Assembly (NCBI RefSeq): GCF_040183065.1
Contig: NC_091130.1
Coordinates: 126,393,914-126,457,913, forward strand
Direction: 5' to 3'
Source: Periplaneta americana
Taxonomy: Eukaryota > Arthropoda > Insecta > Blattodea > Blattidae
DNA length: 64,000 nt
This document shows, piece by piece, positions 46,401 through 59,000 of the stretch (the stretch's first letter is position 1; each line of letters opens with the position of its first letter). Made by a program: the position numbers and the translations under genes. The notes under the pieces were generated by a model. That model did not search any database. It saw only the letters and a program-made list of their open reading frames with translations, and had not been told where the DNA came from.

Positions 46401-47311
46401 ACCAAATCCTTCCTCACTAACACAGGCAGAAAGAGAACCGTTTCCTTGGGGGGGGGGGGGACCATAGAATCCCAATATAGCGAGATTATGGGGGCCATAA
46501 TTTATCTTCTCCCCCCATTATAGCTCGACCTTGGTACAGTATATCGGAATATGATCATTTAATAAAGGTACTGTAAAATAAAGTAAAATTATAACAAAAT
46601 ATACAGCCAATTTAATTTTTTTTTCCTCTTGTATGGAGGAGAGACCTGAAGGCTTGCACTGCAGCCTGAGACCTATTGTGCTTACCACTCCTATTCTGTG
46701 AATGAATGGGTAGCCAAACGGCCACGCTCTTATACAAGTACAGCACGCCACACCATGAACTTAAAATGAGTCTGAGGTCCAACATCGAAAATTACCCAGC
46801 AATTCTGCTTCAATTGGTTGAATGAAAACCCCACAAAAACCCCAACCAAGTAATTTGTCCAAACTGCTCGTTTGATGGCCAGACATGCTAACCATTACTC
46901 CACAGCAGTGGACCAATTTTCATTTACTTTATCTGCTTATTACAAAAAAGCAACATATCATATGAAATGTGAATTCTAATTATTTTATTTAATCTCATCT
47001 TTAAGTTTGCACATTATACCGGGATCACTTTTATTTTTTCTGCATTGTTGTGCAGTATGTTATTCATATTTCTTCAAGTGACTTAACACCTGCAGAGTTC
47101 TAACACATCAGTACAGGCTGTTACATTACAGTGCTTCCATTCCTCAAATGAGGTATAGAAATTCTTATACATTCAGAAATTTAAAATAAATATTATAGTC
47201 CAGACACATGATCTGAAGACAGTAATTTGTCAATTTAAGCACAGAAACTTAGTCATAAACAAAAGCAAGAAAAATCTTGTGAATTCAATATTTTCTAACA
47301 TTAATAGAAGG

Positions 47312-47352
<41 letters not shown>

Positions 47353-50300
47353 TTGGACCAAGTTTGGAGGGGCAGTGAACCCCCATAACTCCGCCTATGT
47401 TCACTAATCTCTCTTCCTGTAAATATTTTTACTCTTTCCCTACACATTTGATTATACACTTCCTCTCTCCTTTATACTTCTCGATCTTTTTCCAGTTCCA
47501 CTTTCTGAGCACATCCCCACATTTTTTAATTGCATCTAATAACTTTGAATTTATAATATCCAATTCCTTAGCTGTCGCAGGTTCTGACCTTTCTTTACTG
47601 TTCACCTCAGCCTTATTTCTATCTCTGTCTTTCTTCCTATTTGTTTCTTCTTTCCTTTCACTTTTATTATCTCTAACATTCACTGAGTCTATAAATGGGT
47701 CATCTATGCTGGTACTGTTTTGAATGTTTCTGCTCTTCTTCTATTTCTCCCCCCCCCCCCCACGTTTTCAGTTGCATATACTAGATTTTCACTTATACTA
47801 GCACCCTTATTCCTCTCACTTCCTTCCTCCCTATCACTTCCTGATTCCTGGTTTCTCTTTTTTTCCCCACTCACCTTTTTGCTAGTGCCCGTGTTTCTTG
47901 TTCCTTTGTCCACATTCCTGCTGGGGTGCGCTGCCCGTACCACTATTCTGTGTAGACTTGGATTCCGCTTACGATGCATAATCACGTTACTGTTTTCTTT
48001 TCTATGTTGTGTCACCATCTTTACACTTCCCCATACGTCAGTATGTGGGTTCCTGACCTTGCTACTTTTCCCTCATGTTATACATGTGTTGATCTGTTAT
48101 TTGTTGTTCTGCCCTTGCAGTTGGGATCAAAGGCGAATCTAGCTAGAGCCCGGACGAGAAGTTATGGCACCAGCGCAAGGGACGTATTTTAGTTCGTTTC
48201 TTGGACTCTCCCTCACATTCAACTGGAGAGGTGTTGGGTTAGTTGGTTACTAGCATTCCAACTGTTCAGATCGTTCTGCTACTACTGCTATTGGTAATAC
48301 TGAAAACATTGTCCTTCTTAGCACCCTCATTATGGCATTGTCTAAGGTGTGAAATCATAGAGTAGTTCATAGTCAAGGACATGAAATAGCATACAATGTA
48401 TGGAAATTCATGTCAGAAGAGGCTGTAAATGGAATACCAAATCCATTGAAAAGCGTGTGTGCAAGAGTACTGGCTGCCACTGGTATTTCAAAGCGAACCT
48501 TGGCAAGAATCAGGAAAGAAGGGGAAAATATTGAGGCGGGAACAGCAGATTCTTTCTCCAGTCCGAAAAAATCACAGCCGAGGAAGAAGATTGTTGCAGC
48601 TGTAGACAGTTTTGATGAGGAAGTCATAAGAAGACTCATTTATAATTTCTACGCTACGCATAAGTACGGCTCTGTAATCGCTTCTTCCAAGAATGGATAT
48701 CAGTGTATGATTATGTGAAGAAAGTAGAGAACAATTACACTGAAAGTGAGCACGTGATGGACAGTATTTTGGAGAACATTTCCATAAACTTAGGGACATC
48801 TGATTCCAGCACAGATCGGTCGTCTGATTCGGTCGGAGAATAAAAATATAAAGATGGAATTGCGGGCGTAATTCCATTAGGTATCTTCGGACTCTTGAGT
48901 AGGAAAGTGGTGATACTAAGGTAAGACGAATGTTTTTGGAAAGAGATGAAACGCATATGCCTGCCGCTCTGAGCTTGAGAACCGTAACCAAACAACCCCC
49001 ACTCCTCTACGCTGCTTGCCGGCAATTTAAAACTTTGCGCATGTTGGTGCCATAACATCTCGTCTCAGCTCTACTTGGTGCCTCTAGGCAGAGAAAAATA
49101 TTTCTGCCCCTTATTTCGCCCTACATACGTCCTTTGGATCAACTGAAATAATTGATTCAGCGTCATTATTACTGTTTCTAATATCGGGAATGTCTGACTC
49201 AGATAAACCACATATTCTACTATTTTGGTACTGTTCGCCACATTCTTACACTCTGATGGAACAAGCTGGTTGTCTTTGTTTTTCAAATAGCACATCCATT
49301 TTTGCACTTTTTCTCACAATTTCCTCTTTTTTTATTGCACTGTCTTTCGCGAGTCTCCGGTATTGTTGTTTAGTCAACTGTCCAAAGACAGGTCTGGACC
49401 CCACAAGTGACACCATCAAGACACCACTCATGAGACAATTAGACAAGAGATGGGGTAGGGTAGCCAGTTCCTTCCCCCCTTCCATTGCATACATTGCTGG
49501 CTAGCTACATATTACACTAATCAGACTTCAGATGTACACAAACAAATGTTTTCTTTTTTTTTTTAAGTTGGTTATTTAACGACGCTGTACCAACTACGAG
49601 GTTATTTAGCGTCAATGAGATTGGTGATAGTGAGATATTTGGCGAGATGAGGCCTAGTATTCGCCATATATTACCAGGCATTCACCTTACGGTTGGGGAA
49701 AACCTCGGAAAAAACCCAACCAGGTAATCAGCCAAAGTGGGGATCGAACCCGAGCGCAACTTCAGACCGGCAGGCAAGCGCCCTAACCGAATGAGCCACG
49801 CCAGTGGCTTCAAATGTTCTTTCTTTGACACATATCGTCAAGTGAGATGTACTGCCTGATAATAGATTTACATATCAGCCAGAACCTCAATCAGAGGTGT
49901 TTTCGGTACTGAGAACCGCTTAGCTTTTTCTGACTGTCACTCATTACAATGAATATTAAAATAGAAATCACCTAGGAACAAAACAACTGCACTCTTTACT
50001 GTTATAAATTAAACTAAACTGCCAAGCGCCCAGCTGCTACAATGGTTGGTGGTTTTTTATTTGAACTGAAGTCTGAATGGGCATTACTGAGTGTTGATGC
50101 TGGCTACTCTTATGATAGAGTTAGCACCGTCTCTCATCACAAAGCTTATGATTGTGAACAACAAGATTTGCCTTCCTAACGTATCGTAATATAATATCAG
50201 TAAGTTCTTTAAGTTTATCACGTGAGACTCTCACAGTGAGAGGGCATAACATTGAAAGAAGTGCTATGATCGCATTGTGACACTATTATTGAAAAACAGT

Positions 50301-53300
50301 CCTTTTCCCATTGTCAGACCGTTGATTAAATTTTAACTGACTGTTCCCAATAAAGTTTATGTACCGGTACAGTAGTGGCAAAAAAAACCGGACCTACCCT
50401 TGTAGCTGATTTCAGAGCCTTGTTCACTCTGGAGCACGATAGACTGGTAACTAAGACTTTCGTGGTTCGAATCCTGCCTGGAAAGGAAACTTTTTTTTGT
50501 CCCATATTCAAATTTATTCCCAATACTTCTCGATTGTTGGTAAAATTCATGTTCTGGGAATAATAAGTTAATTAAGTAGTAAAATATCGCTGCAATCGAA
50601 AAGTATTAGGAATAAATTTGAATAAGGAACAAAAAAAAAAGTTTCCTTCCCAGGCAGGATTCGAACCAGGAAGGTCTTAGTTACCAGTCTATAATGCTCT
50701 AAGTGAACATTGCTCCGAGATCAGCCACAAGGGTAGGTCCGGTTTTTTTTTTTTTGCCACTACTGTACTCTTTTAAAAAGTTATGAATAAAATTTTAAAA
50801 GTATTAAAAAAAATTAACAGTAATATGGTAACTTAAAAACCGGCCCCTCAAATATGCCGCCCTAGGCAGCTGCCTAGGCCTAAATATGCCCCTGGTTGGG
50901 TTGATTTTTCTCCAGCATTTCTGTTCCTTCCCTCGGCTTATGTAGCTACCATCAATTGTCAGTTGTCTTCTCTGTAAAGCTGTAATATGTCCACTGTTCT
51001 CTTTCATTCTTCTCGTTAGTCCAAATTCTGGATGATCTTCATTCCTCAGCAAAACTCCAGATCATACCATTTTCCGTTTGCTTTCAGTTTACCCTCGTAC
51101 ATTTTAGCAAAGTGACCTTTCGACCTCGCTGCTTTCACATAAGGTAGTAGCCGTTTTCTTCTATTTCTTACTTCAAATGGCATATCTGTTTCTACTCTCA
51201 TTCCTGAACCACCGAGCTGTCCTAGATTATTCAGAACAGCAAATTTTTCTCCTCTAATAATAATTGTTATCATAACAGATAAATTCTGTAGGACCAAAAA
51301 TTAATCTTTACATAAAATACTGGGAATTGTTAAAGAAAAAGGCTTTGGAAACACTCTGCCATTTTAAAATACCACCTGTACTTTGTTGCCTAAAAAGGAA
51401 GAACTTTTGTATGAACGTCTAATCTATTTGTTTACTATGTTTAAGTCTATTATATGAATGCTAGTATCTTTCCTGTTTTTAATTTCCCTCTTTTGTTCGT
51501 TCCCTACATTTCTCTTTTATGATTTGTTTTGTTTTCCTCTGTGTGTTAGTTATGCTTTGTCCAATGAGACTATCCCGTTATTGGGCAAGCTAAAAGAGTG
51601 TCTTCTAAATAAATACAACAGAATTTATGAATCAGTAGGTAATGTTCATGTTTTTGGAAGTGGCTGGAAAGTACAAGACTTCAAGTCACTAAGTGAATAT
51701 TTAAAAGAAATGAAAATGGTAATGTTGAGAAATCATTGAAAGAACAAAAGTTCAAAATGGAACCCACTTTACATGCTGAAGACTCTTCCAAACCATTCAT
51801 GTGTATTATGAAAAGAGGAAAAGTATCAGATCTGATTTCTGAACCAACAGAAACACCAGAAACAGAGTGACCGAAGCAAAACGAATTTAAGTGTTAAATT
51901 TGATGAAAAAGGTGTCTCATAATGATAGGAGGAATGAAATAATTTGAAGTATATTCTAAATACCCTAGAAACATTAACATTTCTTGGGTGAACAAAAGTT
52001 GTAAGATTATACAATTTTAGAGGAAGACTGTGGAATGAGTACATTGTGAGACTGATTATAAACAAAGAAAATACGTAACAGATTTCTGTAACAAATGTTC
52101 GAAGTTTCGACCGTAACTTCTTAGAAAATATACCTACCTAAATAAGTAAATGCCTTTATTTTTCCATTTTTGACCTACCTAAATAAGTAAATGCCTTTAT
52201 CGTTCATTTCTGAGGCATAGAGCAGAAATTACCATAGTAAATGGAAATTGAATTATGTCCAAAACATACCCCTTAATTTCTACGAATTTAGTTTTGAATG
52301 ATTGATGAATTCAGGGGATGGCCTGGCGGATGCAGAGGAATTCCTACCTCAGGAGATTTCAGACTTTAATCAAAAAATATAATTTACACTATTTATATAT
52401 ATTTCAATTTGATAAGACTTTTCGGCAACTAAATAAATTCTATTATGTAGATTTTTAGGTAGTTGTATCCTTGAAGGCTGGTGGTCTGCTGGATGATCTT
52501 GATTGGTTGAAATTTGAACCATCTGAATTTTCAGTTCCAATCATACTCATGTATTTAACTCTCTTCCCTGTTATTACTGTATTATTATCAAACACTTTCC
52601 CTAAACAGGGATTGCCTAGAAGACAAAGTATACCATTTACAAAAACAAAATTTTGAATAGTACGTATTACAGTGAAACCTCTCTGTAAGGACACCCCCAA
52701 GATACGGACACTCCTCATATACGGACAGTTTTTCATGTCACAACTGAAATAATCTAGAAATAATGATAAATTTAATTCTTGTTTACGGACACTCTCAGAC
52801 ACAAACATGGAAAGCTGTTTCACAGTCCTAAAGCTTGCTTTACCTCCTGACTGCGGACAGAACTTGGATTTCAAGACCTAATGTGTTACAAAAATGGAAA
52901 ATTTAGTGCAGAAATTCCTTAACATGAAAGAAGACAATAAGGTCCGTGATCGTGAAACTGTATTCGATACATGATAGGGTTAGTAGGATTATTCTCTTCA
53001 CTTCAATTAGTTCTGTTTCGAGAGACATGGCACCTGAACGTAAAGGTTAAGTTAAAAACAGTAAATTACAGTACTGCATAGCTGTAGATCTAGAATAAAA
53101 ATGCATGGCACAGTACTGTATTTTCCTTTTTCAGTCTTATCTACTGTAGTTCAAAGTTGCAAAGAATTTACTGTAGTATACTGTATTTAGAATTAAATTA
53201 CAGTAATACATTTCATTTAAAGCGTGGACGGATAAATAATGCATATTATAAATTTACTGTTAGATTGGGGAGCCTCCCTCCCAATAAAGGACACCTCCCA

Positions 53301-55981
53301 GATGCAGACAGATTGTTACGTCCCTTCGATGTCCATAAATGAGAGGTTTCACTGTACATGGATAATTTGTTATGAATATAAAACCAATGCAAGAAGGATA
53401 AATTACAGTGCAATGTCTTATCTGTGGTGATTTCTTAACAATACAATCGAACCTTCCAATGCAAGTAAACAAACATTGGTAATTATAGATGACGGCAAAT
53501 GAAAAGCCTTGCAAAAATCAACAAACCGCTTCGGGATGGATCCTCTTGCTCCGACCATCAAGCCTATTACTTCTACCCAGTGGTGATATTCAAAAAGTTT
53601 AACAACCAGTTCTCTCATGTGTGCCTATGTTAAACATATACGGTTTAAGTCCATAGTAATTGCAAATATTACCTATACTGTTTTCGCTGTAAGAAAAATC
53701 CTAATGTAAACACAAGCACGTGGCTGTCATACCCGTGATTGGCTCACAGTCGAAACACTTACACGACGCAGGAAAATATAGTTCTGTATTTGAAAACTAT
53801 CATCTTGTATTATTAGAAAATAAAAAATTGAATTCTAGTTGTTAAATACAATGAAACATATAACTTCACTCATATGTAAAACGCTATGTAAAAGAAAAGC
53901 TACTTTTATATTTTGTTATGTACTATGAACGCGAATAAATACCAAAAGTAATACCGAGGTAGTCTGTTCTAGTAACAAGGTGGCGTCACTTGAGCTCGTA
54001 GTTGTTCACGTAAGCACGTGGTACTGAAGTATGGCTTCTGCATCCTCGGTGTGTGTGGTTATTAATCATAATAGTGGAAACCCTCTCAAAAGCGGAGGAA
54101 AACAAATAGTCTGAAATGTATATAATAAGTTATGTGAGATTTAATTACAGTAATTATAAAGTAAATGTTCCCTAAGCAAACGAATGCATTGTAGTGAGGT
54201 TATGCCTACTTGACGAGTAAGGGGAAATGTTTAACATGAAACAGAATGTACAACAGTAGGTGGGAACATGTACTGAGAATCTATGGCACCAAACAGCGGC
54301 CAATAAAACCTCACTTCAGTCACGTGCTATTGTTTATATTAGGATTTTTCTTACAGCGAAAAGATTATAGAAATAATTTAACAACCAGTTCTTCCAAACT
54401 GGTGCAAACCGGCCGAATATCACCACTGCTTCTATCTGTTGTAATTGAGATTTCTCTCGATAATACGGGATTGTTTTCCCTTATGGACATCTTGCGGTTG
54501 GCTCTTGCAAGTCTCTGATGGTCTTGGAAAGCAATCATATCTATCCTACAAGTGCTGCCAGTGGTTGATAGACCATGAGCCTCTTCGAAAACAGTAAACC
54601 CAGTATTACGCAGTGCTTGAGCAATGGCGCTTCTTACTTTCTGGTGTCTGGTATTGCGCAAAGCCTCACCATGTGGGCAAGAACCGAGGACATGTGGGGG
54701 AGTTTCTATCTTGCTGCCGCAATGACGGTTGTTGTCCATGGTTCTTCCCTGTATGGCACGAACTGCTACACTACCAGCCATCTTCAAAGTGTCACGTCAT
54801 TCGCTGCATGTTAGACCTTTATGATGAGTTATCCAGCGATTAGCATGGGAATGTTCTGCAAAGTTCAACGCCCTTTCCTTTGTGAAGTAGTTCACACCAT
54901 TTCTTGAATTCGAGATCCCGTAATCTTGATCTAATGTTACGTACATCAAGGAAACCCTCTTTAAGATTAAATAAGGTGTCGTCCGGTAGAAGATGGAGTC
55001 TACTCAGGCAGTCTGCACTCTCTTGAATAAGATCTCTGTTAGTTATTATAGGCCTATTTGAATTGGTGTACTTGTGGACAGTGCATAGGAAATTGAGGTG
55101 TTGTAGTATAGATTCCCATCAAGCTCAGAAGAGTCCATGACCTTTAAACTTCCTGAGACTATAGATCATGCTATCTGGGAGGTCGGAAGGGAGTTACAGA
55201 ATTTCTTTAAGGATACTCCGGATCATCTTATCTGAGTTTTCTAGGAATTTGAGGGGAATCCGTTCTATAGGGATCGTTTGGAAAGGGTAAATGAGTGTTG
55301 AACAGATTGAAGAATTGAGGACAGAAAGACTTCTCAGCACTTTGAGAAAGCAAAATAGCGAACTATCTCTTCAAAATCTATCTTTGCCAAAATTTCACGT
55401 TAACTATTCATCAAATTAAAATTAGCCTATTTAGATGTCGTTGTGCCATGCAATTTCTTAATTCATCTTTTATGTAAGAGCAGCAATGAACCTCCGGGTT
55501 CCTTGAACAGCCATGACAACCTTAAACATTGAAATTAACAACATATTGAATAATGTAGCATCTGACCTAAGCTCTCGTCACAGTTCTGAAAATGAAATTA
55601 ATCATGGATTCTTATAAATAAAACTCTTCTTTCCATTTCTTCAGTAAACTAATTCCATTGAAATTCTTAAAATTAAAATTCAAAATTTCCACCTTAAAAT
55701 GCTGGTGTGATTTATGATCTTGGAACTCTACAAAATAAAACTTCAGTAGGCTCAGGGCTTAATGACATTTTCATAAAATTTAAAATGTTGTGAGCCTACC
55801 TATATTTAAAACTCTACGCAAACTGTATCCTGAAATATAGTCGGTATAGGTAGATGTAGAAAAACTTTACATTAAGATATATATAGACTGACATAATACT
55901 TTAAACACATACTGGCTAGTACTATGAAAAAATTGATATTCATGTAAGAAATATTATTAAATTTTAAGAAATAAAATGCCA

Positions 55982-56027
<46 letters not shown>

Positions 56028-59000
56028 CACATATATACTATAAAATATATGGTCATTCTGTACAAGAGCGCTACCAAATTAAAACAGCTATTCAGTGGAA
56101 AATGTTTGAAGTGAATGCACTGCTATTCGTATAAATGTATTTAAGATCCAGGGAAATTCTTCAAAGGACCATGGGATGAATTCATGTTGACAATGCTGCA
56201 ATGTACAATTGAGGGGAGTGCATTTCAAAAGCCATTCAGTTGAAAACATTGCGTACTCAAATTGCCACATGAGATAGTGCTCGAGTGTTTAGGCAAGACG
56301 ACTGAAGACGGAGTAGTGGATTTTCCGTTCGAAATTGGCATCACACCTTCATTTTTCTTTTGTTATCACTACGTATAATTTAACTAGAAGCCAAGTAGGG
56401 AAATAAATCAGGTCTATTTACGATAACGCTCTTGTGCAGAAATATTCTACCATGCGTTCTTCTCTGAAGCCGCTAATTTGAAACATGTTATTACCAAGAA
56501 GTATTGAAATGTACACAGCAAACCACACATAGAACCATATCAAGAGTGAAAAGATTCATCTCCGTTCATCTCACCTAACCTAACCTAACCTAACCTAACC
56601 CGGAAGAACAAATTAGGATAGAGGGGTGGCGAGTATAGAATGTTACTTTGAAAATAACCAAGAATTACACTAAAATAAGTTAAACTAATGCTGGTTGTTA
56701 TTATTATGAAAAAGTTGATACATAAACATATTCATGAATGGAACATTATTAAATTTTAAGAAATAGAATACCTCCTTTCTTTGCTATAAAATATGTTACC
56801 AGCATATCTTGACAGGTTATTGTGAAAATCTTACACTTCTCATACATCAGCACAGAACCCATTCATGAAATCTCATCCACATTTATAATTACAGAGCAAA
56901 AAGTGAAAATCATGTGTAGTTTATTTACTGAACACTGAAAAGTTCTTAAACTTTTAATGGTACTGTCATCAAAAGTGAAAACCTCCCCGAAGGACAGTTT
57001 TTATCACAATGGACTTTCTCACTGAAGTTCCTTTAATTTAATCAAGAAAGACGAAGCACTTCTCACGCTGACGACATCGCTTGTGGATTGACGTTTTGGA
57101 TCAGCGTGATGTTATCACCCTTCAACATCAATCGACCCAGGGACTTCCTGTTTCTAGTCTTCATGTGATATTCTTCTGCATCATCGAGCACTAAGTTCAT
57201 ATATTCGTCAAAACCTACAATGTGTCCTTCCAAGCGAAGATTCACGTTCTCATATAACCACACTTGTACGCGTGATCTTGTTTGTAAATATCTGAAGATA
57301 AGGTTAATGGGCTGTACCATCACCTTCTGAACTTTCTGCGGCCCTTTGTATGCCATTTTATTTATTTTCTTGGCTAGAAATACGTATACTATTAATCAAC
57401 ACAACTATTTGCAAAACTTCGTTAGCAAACGCAACCTCTACACCTCTACCGGCGTCCGAACTCCGAATAAAATGGCGCTGGACGCGAAGCATTGCCAATA
57501 CTAAAAATGTACTTCTATTATGAATAGAAATCATTTTAACAAAACAAATTAATATATGTTTACAAAACTAAGTAATCAGTTATTAAGTATTAGGTTTTTA
57601 AAAAATGTTCATTTTAATTTAATATATATTTACGAAATCGTGATGTAATTAGTCATGACTATGTTGGCGACACTGTAAAGCTGTACAGAATCGATAGAAA
57701 CTCTTTCTAGCTCGTCGATTGGTGGAATATGCAGCACCATCTACATGCCGAGAATTATAAGCATAAAAGGAGGGAAATGTACTCTTGATTTGTATGTTAC
57801 CTAGTGGCAAAAATATGAACTTCTACATTAAACCGATTGTAATGCCTTCATACAAAACTATGAAAGAAAGAATAAAAGATGTTCTTTTAAATACACATTC
57901 CTTATATTTTATACTTGATGCCTCATGAAATCGTATCACCATTATATGCAACTGGTTGGGAAGGAGGGGACGTAAGCGGGGTATAAGCCGCCGGGCATTG
58001 CCCGATGGCCTCCGTGAGTCGTAATTGTGGGAGGGGGGGGCGCAAAATGATAAAATGGTGTAGTATGTGTTTATTGAATGTTTCCTGGCACTTATAATTC
58101 CCATAACTGGTAATAAATAATTCAATATGAATGTAATGTATTTTTTATAAAATGGAATCTAATGTCATATTTAACGTAATGTGACGAATCTTTTTAGTTG
58201 CTTAGAAAGCAAGACGGGGCAAGGTCGATTTTAAAATAAAATTTGAGTATTATTTCAATTGAACACAAGAGAGCATCGTCTATTTGCTATAATGACATCT
58301 CAAAATCTTTGCTGCGAAAAAAGCTCGCACGTTGAATCCTTGGAAAACTTGTATGATTCATTTATCATACCATTATAATTAAATTATAATAAACATACAG
58401 TTCGGAATACAGTGTTAGTTGAAGAATGTAATTTAATGTAATTACTAGGTAATAAATAATGTTGCAAGATGGTGGGTATATTATTTTGTAAATCGTTTCC
58501 TAAACCTAAAATTCTGTCATATGTCCCCTAGGGAGTCCGGTGCTTCAGGGATTAGCGACTTACAGCTCGCAAGGCCACCGGCCGCAAGTATACTAAATAC
58601 TAAAACTTGACGCTTAACTAAGCAAGAAATGAAGAGAGCAGAAAGCTCACGCAAGTAACTTGAAAGCTCCAAAGTATCTAGAGACTGACAGAAATATTGA
58701 GAACTAGTGTAACTATTTCGAAGTTTGTCAATTTGATATATCTTTGGTTCAGACTTTTTTTCGTGGTTAGAAAGTTCGCTTATACGATCATAAAATTGGA
58801 GATCAGACATCTTTGAACACCAATGTACTATCACAGTCTAGTATATACAGTCACGAAGCTCAATACGTAGTAAATATGCATCCATAGATAGTTGCTAACC
58901 ACTAGGATCGCTACTATCGCCTGCGAAATAGTACCTGCATAGTCTATTGTTCCTAGTACTCTCATAAACTGAAGCTTCGTGACTGTATATATTAGACTGT

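Noticed and set aside
47397-48142. Cysteine- and phenylalanine-rich plus frames resembling membrane proteins
   Set aside because: Complementary strand of a charged, lysine-rich decayed sequence; low-complexity shadow.
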